DNA of 41,101 nucleotides from Phenylobacterium sp. (GTDB taxonomy: Bacteria; Pseudomonadota; Alphaproteobacteria; Caulobacterales; Caulobacteraceae): assembly GCF_030646615.1 (NCBI RefSeq), contig NZ_JAUSLG010000081.1, forward strand, positions 1-41,101, written 5' to 3'. Position numbers and translations under genes: made by a program. The notes under the pieces were generated by a model, which saw nothing but the letters and a program-made list of their open reading frames with translations, ran no database searches and had not been told where the DNA came from. This document shows positions 1 to 13,635 of this stretch, in pieces. Each line of letters begins with the position of its first letter. The stretch's first letter is position 1.

Positions 1-1799
<1,799 letters not shown>

Positions 1800-1921
1800 G
1801 CCGGCGTGGCCGCGCGCCCGCAGCCCATCTTTGTGGCCACCACCTGGGCCTTGAGGCGTTGAACTTCACTTGATGGCCCGGCCACCCCAGTGGCGCTCGG
1901 GCGCGATCCTGGAGGTTCGAC

Positions 1922-2359
1922 TTGCGACGTCTGATTTATCCCGCGCTCTGCGCCAGCCTTGTGGCTCTCGGCGCCTGCTCCACCGAGCGGGCGGCCAGCG
2001 AAGACCCCTATGCCGGCCTGGATGAGGCCATCCGTGTCTGGCGCACCGATCTCGTGGCGAGTTCGGCCTGCCCTGCGCCAGGGCCCGACGCGCAGGTGGC
2101 GGGGCCGGGCGCGGCCGAAGGCTGCCGCGCGTTCAGCGTCGCCTGCAAGGTCGAAGCCGAGTTGACGGAGGCCGAGGCCGCTGAAGGCGTGGCCGCAAAG
2201 GCCCTGACCGCCATGCGATGGGAAGCCTGGAATCCCAACGACCAGGAGTTTCGCCAGACCTCGGCGGCGGCGGAGTTCGTGCGCACGGGGGAGACGTGGG
2301 AACGGACCGAGGCGGCGCCCGTCAACCTCTCGACCTGCAGCCCCCTGACGCCCCCCTGA
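1922..2359 (+). CDS. Small secreted lipoprotein, unknown function
   Basis: A 145-residue protein of unknown role. It has a short basic N-terminus, a hydrophobic stretch and a lipobox ending LGAC (Cys19), so it is probably lipidated and anchored in the envelope. The mature part is acidic and has four further cysteines (in the segments ASSACPA, AEGCRA, VACKVE and STCSPL), which could form disulfides. I recognise no domain. The start is TTG at 1922, chosen because GGAGG at 1911-1915 sits six bases ahead and the signal peptide begins directly there. It follows metH by 122 bases, in which I see no clear terminator, so it may be read from the metH transcript or its own promoter. It converges on the receptor gene downstream and is separated from it by an intrinsic terminator. 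Confidence 0.75.
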   Translation: MRRLIYPALCASLVALGACSTERAASEDPYAGLDEAIRVWRTDLVASSACPAPGPDAQVAGPGAAEGCRAFSVACKVEAELTEAEAAEGVAAKALTAMRWEAWNPNDQEFRQTSAAAEFVRTGETWERTEAAPVNLSTCSPLTPP

Positions 2360-2370
2360 GCTAGGCCAAG

Positions 2371-2400
2371 AAAAAGGGGCGGCGCACGCGGCGCCGCCCC
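2371..2400 (-). terminator. Intrinsic terminator of the first TonB-dependent receptor gene
   Basis: Ten-base-pair GC-rich stem (arms 2376-2385 and 2391-2400, five-base loop). On the minus strand it is followed by a run of five T (2371-2375 read in reverse). It lies 27 bases past the stop codon at 2428. The same arrangement, with nearly the same flanking bases, follows the second receptor gene. Confidence 0.9.
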
Positions 2401-2427
2401 AGTTCGTATCGCCGATGGCTTCTGGTC

Positions 2428-5322
2428 TTAGAAGCGCTTGGTGACGTTCAGCTTGTAGTAGCGGCCCAGCGGATTGGCCGTGAAGGGATCGTAGGAGAGG
2501 TCCAGGCGCGCGAACGGCGGGTCCTGGTCGAACGCGTTGATCACAGAGGCGCTGACCGTCGTGTCCCAGGGCAGGAACACGCGATAGGCGATATCGGTGG
2601 TCACGAAGGCGTCGATCTTCTGACCGTCCGGACCGTTGGAGAAGGTCGCCGAGCCCGCGCGGGTGTCGACCATGTTGTCGATGTAGCGGATGGTCGCCCG
2701 GATGTTGTGAATGTCGCGGGTGTACTCGGTGTAGAACGACCCGCGCCATTGCGGCTGAGAGCCGTAGCCGAGGTAGTCCATCGTACCGACATAGTCGGTG
2801 GCCGGCGCAACCTCGATGCCCTCGATGACATTGGCGTCAACGGCGTATTCCAGGACGTAGGTCAGGTCGACGCCGAAGTTCATGTCGCCGCCCAGCACAT
2901 CCCTGGCCCGGTAGGTGGCCGAGACGTCGATCCCGCTGGTCTTCACGTCCGGCCCGTTGACGTAGTTGATGCGCACCCGGTTGATGGCCGAGGCGCCGCA
3001 GGCGCCGGTGAAGGTGATCCGCGACAGCAGGGCCGCAAACTCAGGATTGGCGCAGTTGTTCGCTCCGGCCGACCCGTTGGGGAAGATGGTGTTGACGATA
3101 TCGGAGCCCGACTCGTTGTCGATCGGACCTTCGAAGTCGAACGCCCAGTAGTCGACCGAAGCTCGGAAGTCGCCGAAGTCGAACAGGGCGCCGAGGTTCA
3201 GCGTCACCGCTTCTTCCGGCTCCAGGTTCGGGTTGCCGAAGGTGTCATAGGCACGGTAGCCGCCGGCTGCCGTGGTGTAGGCCAGAGACGTGGTCGAAGA
3301 CGACGTGATCTGGGTGATCGGCGGGGCGCGGAAGGTGGTGCCGGCTGAGGCGCGGAAGGCGAGCCAGTTCGCCGCCTGCCAGCGGAGCGCCACCTTGGGA
3401 TTGGTGGTCGAGCCGACATTGCCGCCGTAGTCCTCGTGACGCACCGCCAGGGTGGCGGTGATGTCGTTGGTGATCGGAACGCTCAGCTCACCGAAGGCCG
3501 AGACCACCGACTGATCAAGATCGTAGTCAGACAGGGCGCCGAAGAAGCTGAACGGGCCATTCTGGTTCACGCAGGTGGCGGCCGGATTGATCGAGGAGTC
3601 GGGGCAGGGGCTGACGGCGACATTGGTGAAGTCGCTGTTCTGACGCTCCAGGCCGCTCCAGCGATACTGGGCGCCGGCCGCCCAGCCGATCTCGCCGCCG
3701 CCGAAGTCGATCGGCAGCCGGCCGTTGAACACCAGGTCGGCGGTGTAGAGCTGCGAGCGGATCGAATAGGCGTACTCGTCGAAAATGTAGTCGAGGACTT
3801 CGCGGCTGTTGGCCGTGCTGGCCACATAGTTCGGGTTGGTCCGCCCGTCGACCGCATTGGCCTCAATGCCGGAGGAGAAGGGGTTGAACCAGAGGCAGCC
3901 ATTGGCGCCGGGAGTCGTGCCCGTGCAGTTGAAGCCGCCCAGGCCCTTCAGCGCCTGCTGAAGGCGACCCACCAGGATGTCGGGGGTGGCGACGTCGCTG
4001 GTGTCGTCCATGTAGGTCATGGAGGCGTCCCAGCCGATGCCGCTGCCGAACTCGAGTTCGCCCTTCAGGCTGGCCGAGATCCGGTAGGCGTCAAAGCGAC
4101 GCTTGTCTTCCTTGCCCAGACCCTCGAACAGGTCGTTGCCGTCGACGCCGATCGGACGCCAGGCGACCGAGGTGAAGAGGCCCGCCGTGGCGGCCGAGGC
4201 CGGGATCTGGCCCGGATTGGTGGCCAGCAGGGCCTGGAGGCCGGGGTTGGCGGCCGGCACGAAGAAGCCGTTGCCCTGGGCCTTGGTGGTCAGGGTCGAG
4301 GACGGGAAGTTGTTCGGCGGATAGGACGGCGACGACGCTTCGTTCGACACGTCATGCCCGGCATAGAGGGCTTCCACGTGGAAGGTCGTGGTGTCGTTGA
4401 TGTCGAAGTTGAACTCGCCGTACAGCTGCCATTGGTCTTCTTCCTCGATGAGGTTGTTGAAGCCGATGTACTGGAACTGGCAGAGCGTGCCGCCGGTCTG
4501 CGGGCCGGAGATGACGTTACACGCCGGGTCGGTGACCGGGCTGGTGTAGCTGGCGCCGCCATTGGTGCTGGCCAGGAACAGGCCGGGATTGCCGAAGGAC
4601 GACCAGCCGCCCTGCGGGTTTTCCGTGTAGGGCCGGATCGCGAAGTCGCGCTCGGTGGTCGACAGCGGCGAGCGATGGCGATAGCCGGCGGTCAGCAGCA
4701 TGCTGGACCGGTCGCCGACGTGGCCATAGGCGACGCTGGTGTTGTACTCGCCGTCCGAGCCGTCGATCGCCGAATAGCCGGCCTGGACTTCCAGGCCATC
4801 GAAATTCTTGCGGGTGATGAAGTTGACCACGCCGCCGATGGCGTCGGAACCGTAGGTGGCGGCCGCGCCGTCCTTCAGCACTTCGACCCGGCCAATGGCC
4901 GCGCTCGGGATCAGGTTGGTGTCCACATAGATGGAGCCAGGCGAGGTGGCCATGCGGCGGCCGTTGAACAGCACCAGGGTGCGCTCGGCGCCGAGACCGC
5001 GGAGGTTGGCGCTGCTCGTGCCCGTCGTCTGACCGGCGCCGAACTGGTTGGATTCACCGACGACGCCCTGCATGGCGGGGATCGACTTCATCAGGTCGAC
5101 GGTCGAGGGGGAGCCTTGCTTCTGCAGTTCGTCATTGCCGATGACGTTGACCGGCAGGGCGGCGTCCTCGGGCGTGCCGGCGATGAACGAGCCGGTGACG
5201 ACGATCTCTTCGACCACGGTGGGCGAGTTGCCGCCTGTGGCTTGAGCCGCGGCCTGACCGGCCGACAGGGCCGTGGCGACGGCGAGGACCGAAGCGGTCA
5301 CCAGATAATGCGAGCTTCTCAT
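2428..5322 (-). CDS. TonB-dependent outer-membrane receptor (paralogue 1)
   Basis: A 964-residue outer-membrane active transporter that takes up a substrate using energy passed on by TonB-ExbBD. It has a signal peptide ending in AAAQA (about residue 28), a TonB-box-like segment EEIVVTGSF, and a plug domain with NLRGLGAERTLVLFNGRR and KDGAAATYGSDAIGGV. The long beta-barrel ends in the aromatic C-terminal residue expected for BAM insertion (KRF). The start ATG at 5322 is preceded by GGGGAAACGC, the same leader as in the neighbouring paralogue. The substrate cannot be read from sequence: no periplasmic binding protein, ABC transporter or catabolic gene lies beside it. Plug and signal-peptide segments match the downstream-numbered paralogue almost word for word, which indicates tandem duplication. 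It ends in its own terminator and is probably monocistronic. Confidence 0.93.
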   Translation of the reverse strand: MRSSHYLVTASVLAVATALSAGQAAAQATGGNSPTVVEEIVVTGSFIAGTPEDAALPVNVIGNDELQKQGSPSTVDLMKSIPAMQGVVGESNQFGAGQTTGTSSANLRGLGAERTLVLFNGRRMATSPGSIYVDTNLIPSAAIGRVEVLKDGAAATYGSDAIGGVVNFITRKNFDGLEVQAGYSAIDGSDGEYNTSVAYGHVGDRSSMLLTAGYRHRSPLSTTERDFAIRPYTENPQGGWSSFGNPGLFLASTNGGASYTSPVTDPACNVISGPQTGGTLCQFQYIGFNNLIEEEDQWQLYGEFNFDINDTTTFHVEALYAGHDVSNEASSPSYPPNNFPSSTLTTKAQGNGFFVPAANPGLQALLATNPGQIPASAATAGLFTSVAWRPIGVDGNDLFEGLGKEDKRRFDAYRISASLKGELEFGSGIGWDASMTYMDDTSDVATPDILVGRLQQALKGLGGFNCTGTTPGANGCLWFNPFSSGIEANAVDGRTNPNYVASTANSREVLDYIFDEYAYSIRSQLYTADLVFNGRLPIDFGGGEIGWAAGAQYRWSGLERQNSDFTNVAVSPCPDSSINPAATCVNQNGPFSFFGALSDYDLDQSVVSAFGELSVPITNDITATLAVRHEDYGGNVGSTTNPKVALRWQAANWLAFRASAGTTFRAPPITQITSSSTTSLAYTTAAGGYRAYDTFGNPNLEPEEAVTLNLGALFDFGDFRASVDYWAFDFEGPIDNESGSDIVNTIFPNGSAGANNCANPEFAALLSRITFTGACGASAINRVRINYVNGPDVKTSGIDVSATYRARDVLGGDMNFGVDLTYVLEYAVDANVIEGIEVAPATDYVGTMDYLGYGSQPQWRGSFYTEYTRDIHNIRATIRYIDNMVDTRAGSATFSNGPDGQKIDAFVTTDIAYRVFLPWDTTVSASVINAFDQDPPFARLDLSYDPFTANPLGRYYKLNVTKRF

Positions 5323-5795
5323 GCGTTTCCCCGTATTGCTTAATTTAGCGGCAGAGCGATCAAATCTGACCGCCAGCGCGCTTAGTGGCGTGCCCGGCGG
5401 ATAAAAATCAAGGTTCCTGCGCAGAGCGGCCAGAAAAGCGCGGGAATAAACTGCGCTGCAGCGTCAAAAATACTATGTCACATAGGTATACATAACGACG
5501 ATCCGTCAAATACGGCCGACGCGCTGTGTGGTGTGATCAAAAAAAGACGCTATAAATCAACGACCGATAATCGTACGCAGCGTCAAAATGGCGACTGACG
5601 CCAAACTGTCGCATTGGCGCCACACCCCGCCAGGAAATTGACGCTGCGGCGCCGAAGAGGCCAGATCCGCACCTCAGGCTGGCCATACCCAATCCTCTAC
5701 AGGTTCGCCAATCCGTGTGCTGCGAAGGAATCGACGCGGGGCAAAGGCCAGAACCCGCCGCCATTCCCATGGTGCGCTGCGCTGTCGCAGGCAAG
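5323..5795 (-). promoter_or_regulatory. Upstream region of receptor 1: AT-rich, with repeats
   Basis: No convincing gene occupies these roughly 470 bases. Near the start codon lie three blocks that recur in the same order upstream of the second receptor: CGTTTCCCC (Shine-Dalgarno complement), GATCAAA at 5358-5364, and GGATAAAAATCAAG at 5399-5412. Farther out, GCAGCGTCAAAA occurs exactly twice (5458-5469 and 5577-5588), with a related CCGTCAAAT at 5503-5511. An interrupted palindrome TATGTCACATA is at 5474-5484. A possible sigma70-like pair on the minus strand is TTGACG (5509-5504) and CTATGT (5485-5480), 18 bases apart. Promoter placement is a guess; the repeats are directly visible. Confidence 0.5.
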
Positions 5796-5825
5796 AAAAA
5801 GGGGGCGGCCAGACTGGCCGCCCCC
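5796..5825 (-). terminator. Intrinsic terminator of the second TonB-dependent receptor gene
   Basis: Perfect ten-base-pair stem (5801-5810 with 5816-5825, loop AGACT), followed on the minus strand by five T. It lies 24 bases after the stop at 5850. Its context closely matches the terminator after receptor 1. Confidence 0.92.
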
Positions 5826-5849
5826 AAAGATCAGCCCGTGTAACCGGAC

Positions 5850-8800
5850 TTAGAACTTCTTGCGCAGACCGAGCTTGAAGTTACGGCCATACACATTCCC
5901 GATCGCGGGATCGTAGGAATACTCAATCCGCGAGGCCGACGGATCTTCGTCGGTCACGTTGAGGATCGAGGCGGTCAGGGTGGTGTTCCAGGGCAGGAAC
6001 ACGCGATAGGTCAGGTCGAGGGTCGCGAACGGATCGACCTCCTGGCCGAAGGTGACCAGCTGGCAGCCCGTGGTGGCGGCCGCATTGGCGACCGTGCAGG
6101 GGACCGCCGAGAAGCCGGTGTTCACCACGGTCGGGCCGCGGTTGTCGGTCACGCCGTCGATGTAGTTGACCGTGGCGCGCATGTTGTGCGGGCCATTGTC
6201 GTACTCGGCATAGAAGGCGCCGCGCCATTCCGGGATGGTGCCGGGCAGGCGATCATAGTTGGCGAAGCCCACAGCCTCGTAGGAGTCGGTCACCATCACG
6301 CCATTGAGGATGAAGGCGTCCTGCTCGTATTCGAGGACGTAGCTGACCGTAGCGTTCAGGCTGACCTGGCCGCCGAAGACATCGCCCGGATAGTCATAGT
6401 CCAGGGTGACGTCGATGCCCGAGGTGCGCAGTTCCGGACCGTTGACCAGGTCCGACTGGATCCGGGAGATGTCCGACGCCATCGTCACGCCCTGAACGCA
6501 GGCGTTGTTGTTGGAGAAGGTCACCAGGTAGCGGAGCGGATCGGCGCAGTCGACGAACTGGGCGCCGTTGCCCGGACCATTGCCGACCGCATTGCCCACC
6601 ACATTGGCCGGCACGCGGACGATCTGGTCTTCCAGCTTGATGCTCCAGTAGTCGACCAGGGCGCGGAAGTCGCCGAAGTCAGCCACGGCGCCGACGCTGT
6701 AGGTGAAGGCCTTTTCCGGGCCGATCGACGGGTTGCCGAAGGCGTCCACGGACTTGAAGGCGTTGCCTGCAGCCTGGATGCCCGCCAGGCCCGTCGCGCC
6801 GCCGGGAGCCCGGTCGGTCGGGGTCGGGCCACGGAAGGTGGTGCCGACCGAGCCGCGCAGGGACAGCCAATCGGTGGTGTCCCACTTCATCGACAGCTTG
6901 GGGTTGGTCGTGGAGCCGGTCTCGCCGCCGTAGTCCTCGAAGCGCACCGCCAGGGCGGCGTTGAGGGTGTCGAGGATGGGCAGGTTCAACTCGCCGAACA
7001 CCGCGTAGATCGACTCGTCCACGTAGTAGGGCTGCGACTGCCCCAGGAACATGTAGGGGCCGGTCTGGATCGCGCAGCTCGTGTCGCCCGGCACGGGGCA
7101 GGGCGTGATGTTGCGGTCATAGAAGTCGCTGCCCAGGCGACGGGTCTGTTCGGACGAGCGCCATTGGCCGCCGGCCGCCCAGTTGACGACGCCGCCCGGC
7201 AGTTCGAAGCCGGTCGTGCCGTTGAACACCAGGTCGAGGACGTAGAGTTCGTTGGTGGTCTCGCCGATCTGGTCGTCATAGAGCCAGCGCGACAGGGCCG
7301 GGCTGTTGGCCTGGGCCGGGTTGTAGGTCGGGTTGGCGCCGCCCAGGATCGGGTTGCCCGGATAGGCGGTGGAGAAGGGGTTCAGCCATTCGCAGCCGTT
7401 TGCGCCGGGCGTATTGCCGGTGCAGTTCGGGCCGCCCAGGCCGCGCAGGGCGAGGTCCAGACGGTTGATCAGGATGTCGCGGGTGACCCCGTAGGCCTGA
7501 TTGCGCGAATAGGTGAAGGCCAGATCCCAGCCGATGCCGCCGGCGACATCGAATTCGCCCTTCAGGCCGGTGGCGATGCGGAACAGTTCATAGGACCGCT
7601 CGCCCTTCTGGCCGTCATAGCCGAAGCCCGGATTGCCGCCGCTGGCGAAGGGACGCCACAGGGTCAGCTGCAGGCCCGAGCCCGGAAGCGCCGCATAGGC
7701 GCCCGCCGCCGCCGCGCTGGCGAAGATCTGCGGGTTGGCCGCCAGGAACGACTGGACATAGGGGTTCGACTTGGGCGCGAAGTACTGGGTGCTGCCCGGG
7801 CCGAACGGCCCCTGGGTCGGGGGATAGGACGGCGAGTAGCCGATGTTCGGCACATCGGTCTTCGAGTACATGCCCTCGAGGAAGAACTCGGTCGTCTCGG
7901 TGAGGTCGAAGTTCAGTTCACCGTACAGCTGATAGCGGTCGGTCTCTTCGATCAGGTTGGCGAAGGGAACATAGCTGTAATAGCAGGCCGGCAGCTGGCT
8001 GGCGCCCGACTGATAGACGCCCTCATAGCCGCCCACCGCGCCGCAGCTGGCTTCGCGGATCGAACCCACGGCGTCGCCGTAGTTGGGATCAGGCGTGCCC
8101 GGAATGGTCGGCAGGTCGGCGCCGAGGCGCGCGACATAGAAGCCCGGGTTGGACAGGAAGGACCAGCCGCTCGGGTTGGTGGTGTAGTCCTGGTAAGCCC
8201 AGTCCCGCTCCATGGTGTCGAGTTCGGAACGGTGCTGATAGCCGGCGGCGACGAAGGCGCTGCCGCGCTCGCCCTGCCAGCCCCAGGCGGCGCTCATATT
8301 GTACTCGCCGTCCGTGCCGTCGACGTAGCGGTACTCGCCCGACACCTCGAAGCCCTCGAAGGTCTTCTTGGTGATGAAGTTGATCACGCCGCCGATGGCG
8401 TCGGAGCCGTAGGTGGCCGCGGCGCCGTCCTTCAGCAGCTCAACCCGGCCGATCGCCGCGGTCGGGATCAGGTTGGTGTCGACGCCGGTCAGCGGGTCGG
8501 TCGACATGAAGCGGCGGCCGTTGAACAGCACCAGGGTCCGCTGCGGGCCAAGCCCGCGCATGTTGATCGAACCCGCGCCGATGGAGCCCTGGGCCGAGGT
8601 CGAGAACTGGTTGGTGTCGCCCAGCACCGGGCCGCTGATCGTCAGCGACTTGATGAGTTCGGTCGTGGAGGGCGAACCCTGCTTTTCCAGTTCCGCAGCG
8701 CTGATGACGTCCACCGGCAGGGCGGCGTTCTCAGGCGTACCGGCGATGAATGAGCCGGTGACAACAATTTCCTCGACCTCGGTCTGGGCTGAAGCCTGAC

Positions 8801-8870
8801 CCGCCGCAAGGCTGAGAGCGAGGGCGACAGCCATGGTCGAGGCCGTCGACAAGTATTTTGAACTCCTCAC
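5850..8870 (-). CDS. TonB-dependent outer-membrane receptor (paralogue 2)
   Basis: A 1006-residue TonB-dependent transporter of the outer membrane. It has a signal peptide ending ASAQT, a TonB-box-like EEIVVTGSF, a plug with NMRGLGPQRTLVLFNGRR and KDGAAATYGSDAIGGV, and a barrel ending KKF. It shares with receptor 1 the stretch FIAGTPE-AALPV directly after the TonB box and many barrel motifs, so the two are tandem paralogues. The extracellular loops differ in length and sequence, which suggests different or diverged ligands. The start is GTG at 8870, set by GGGGAAACGT immediately upstream and by the position of the signal peptide. Substrate unknown. The gene has its own terminator and its own long upstream region, so it is probably regulated separately from, or in parallel with, receptor 1. 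Confidence 0.93.
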   Translation of the reverse strand: MRSSKYLSTASTMAVALALSLAAGQASAQTEVEEIVVTGSFIAGTPENAALPVDVISAAELEKQGSPSTTELIKSLTISGPVLGDTNQFSTSAQGSIGAGSINMRGLGPQRTLVLFNGRRFMSTDPLTGVDTNLIPTAAIGRVELLKDGAAATYGSDAIGGVINFITKKTFEGFEVSGEYRYVDGTDGEYNMSAAWGWQGERGSAFVAAGYQHRSELDTMERDWAYQDYTTNPSGWSFLSNPGFYVARLGADLPTIPGTPDPNYGDAVGSIREASCGAVGGYEGVYQSGASQLPACYYSYVPFANLIEETDRYQLYGELNFDLTETTEFFLEGMYSKTDVPNIGYSPSYPPTQGPFGPGSTQYFAPKSNPYVQSFLAANPQIFASAAAAGAYAALPGSGLQLTLWRPFASGGNPGFGYDGQKGERSYELFRIATGLKGEFDVAGGIGWDLAFTYSRNQAYGVTRDILINRLDLALRGLGGPNCTGNTPGANGCEWLNPFSTAYPGNPILGGANPTYNPAQANSPALSRWLYDDQIGETTNELYVLDLVFNGTTGFELPGGVVNWAAGGQWRSSEQTRRLGSDFYDRNITPCPVPGDTSCAIQTGPYMFLGQSQPYYVDESIYAVFGELNLPILDTLNAALAVRFEDYGGETGSTTNPKLSMKWDTTDWLSLRGSVGTTFRGPTPTDRAPGGATGLAGIQAAGNAFKSVDAFGNPSIGPEKAFTYSVGAVADFGDFRALVDYWSIKLEDQIVRVPANVVGNAVGNGPGNGAQFVDCADPLRYLVTFSNNNACVQGVTMASDISRIQSDLVNGPELRTSGIDVTLDYDYPGDVFGGQVSLNATVSYVLEYEQDAFILNGVMVTDSYEAVGFANYDRLPGTIPEWRGAFYAEYDNGPHNMRATVNYIDGVTDNRGPTVVNTGFSAVPCTVANAAATTGCQLVTFGQEVDPFATLDLTYRVFLPWNTTLTASILNVTDEDPSASRIEYSYDPAIGNVYGRNFKLGLRKKF

Positions 8871-9245
8871 ACGTTTCCCCTTTGAGCTTTAGAAGCATCC
8901 TGGATCAAAACCGATCCGATGGGGCGTAATGAACGGCTGAAGGATAATAAATCAAGACCGCCATTTGGCGTATTTGCTCAATTACACTGTATATAGAATG
9001 CGGTTCCGTCAGATATAAACGAGCCGTTAACGTATATAGCGGTGATACGCCAAAATCGGCCCGACATTCGTCTACCGTTTTCGAAAAACCACAATGAAAA
9101 CAGAGATGAAAAAAGGTCTCGGCGTCAAAATTCGAGGCGAGTCATGGCGCTGTCACGTTCCCGCCACACCAAGCCCGAAATCGGGCCAAAGGCGGCTTTT
9201 TTGCCCGGGATGAGGCCAAATGCGGCGTCGGAGCGTCATCCGCGC
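8871..9245 (-). promoter_or_regulatory. Upstream region of receptor 2: AT-rich, with inverted and direct repeats
   Basis: No gene seen. Proximal blocks match those of receptor 1: CGTTTCCCC next to the start, GATCAAA at 8903-8909, and GGATAATAAATCAAG at 8942-8956. A ten-base inverted repeat TTTGGCGTAT (8964-8973) and ATACGCCAAA (9045-9054) brackets two copies of GTATATAG (8989-8996, 9032-9039). GGCGTCAAAA at 9121-9130 echoes the GCGTCAAAA motif upstream of receptor 1. Two near-identical 13-mers, GGCCAAAGGCGGC (9184-9196) and GGCCAAATGCGGC (9214-9226), begin exactly 30 bases apart. Together these look like an operator-rich control region, but no regulator is assigned. Confidence 0.5.
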
Positions 9246-9285
9246 AGAAAAAAGCCCCGCGGCGGGACGAATCCGCGCCGACGGG
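9246..9285 (-). terminator. Intrinsic terminator of the 5-oxoprolinase operon
   Basis: On the minus strand a GC-rich hairpin (GCCCCG pairing with CGGGGC, then CGGCG with CGCCG after one bulged T) is followed by six T (9251-9246). It starts 34 bases past the stop of the 9319-9960 gene and separates this operon from the receptor 2 control region. Confidence 0.85.
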
Positions 9286-9318
9286 GCGACTTGTCTTGCG
9301 AGGGCTGAGGTTTGCGGA

Positions 9319-9960
9319 TCAGCCGCCTGGGGTCTGCTCGACGACGGCGTCGCGGTCTGCGCCGGCGTCTTCAGGCGCGACGTCCGGCTTGCCCGCGCCC
9401 GGCGCCTCAGGCTCTGCGGTAAGGTCGAAGGCTGGGCCCATCAGGGCGGCCCGCTGCTCCAGGACCGTGGCTGTGGCCTCGCACCGGGCCGGCAGGGTCC
9501 AGCTCATCCATTCCTGCGCCAGGCGCGCCTTGGGCAGGTCCTCGGCCCGGCTCCAGGTGATGCGCCCCCGGCGGATGGCGTCGGCGCCCTGGGCGTTGAT
9601 CGGCCGCGGGCTCGCCTTCTCAGCGGCCTCCATGGCGCGGCTGAACAGGGCGAGATTCCGGGCGCTCAGTTCGTCGAGCTCGTCGTAGACCCTGAGGTCG
9701 TCGGCCAGGGAAGATCCCGGACGGCGGAAGGCGGTTTCGATGCGGGTGACTTCCGGCATCACCTGGTCGCGCAGGCCCTTGTGCGCCGATAGGGCGCCAT
9801 AGCACCAGGCCACAAGACCGTAGGGATCGCGGGGCGCGCCCGGCGGGAAGGCCGCTTCGACGGTTTCGGCCGCCGCTTCGGGGGGCGCCGCGGCGATGGC
9901 TTGGGCGGCGTCGGCGTCCTGCGCCAGGAGCGTCAGAGCAAAAAGGAGCGGGGAAATCAC
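9319..9960 (-). CDS. Secreted protein of unknown function downstream of 5-oxoprolinase
   Basis: 213 residues with a short hydrophobic N-terminus (MISPLLFALTLLAQ), consistent with a signal peptide and export to the periplasm. The middle part is mostly helical with an invariant-looking segment WCYGALSAHKGL and two cysteines, one there and one in PARCEAT. The C-terminal 30 residues are acidic, Pro/Ala-rich and likely disordered. I recognise no family. The start is GTG at 9960, supported by GAGGTG seven to eight bases upstream. It lies 25 bases downstream of the 5-oxoprolinase stop on the same strand and before a strong terminator, so the two are almost surely co-transcribed. That linkage is the only hint of function. 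Confidence 0.75.
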   Translation of the reverse strand: MISPLLFALTLLAQDADAAQAIAAAPPEAAAETVEAAFPPGAPRDPYGLVAWCYGALSAHKGLRDQVMPEVTRIETAFRRPGSSLADDLRVYDELDELSARNLALFSRAMEAAEKASPRPINAQGADAIRRGRITWSRAEDLPKARLAQEWMSWTLPARCEATATVLEQRAALMGPAFDLTAEPEAPGAGKPDVAPEDAGADRDAVVEQTPGG

Positions 9961-9985
9961 GGAGAGTCACCTCGGAAGATCTGGG

Positions 9986-13561
<3,576 letters not shown>

Positions 13562-13635
13562 AACTTAACCCGCCCCATGCTGGTTTGGCGTTGTCATCAG
13601 GACGCCTTCTTCCTAAGGCTTGTGGCATTAGACCA

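Noticed and set aside
5537..5853. Open frames in the receptor 1 upstream region (96 codons minus, 79 codons plus)
   Set aside because: They run over the terminator of receptor 2 and the regulatory repeats, have odd composition and no ribosome site.
3436..8753. Long open frames on the plus strand opposite both receptor genes (about 635 and 855 codons)
   Set aside because: GC-rich third positions of the receptor genes remove stops from the antisense frame. The products are low-complexity (Gly/Ala/Val/Arg/Asp-rich) with no recognisable domain.
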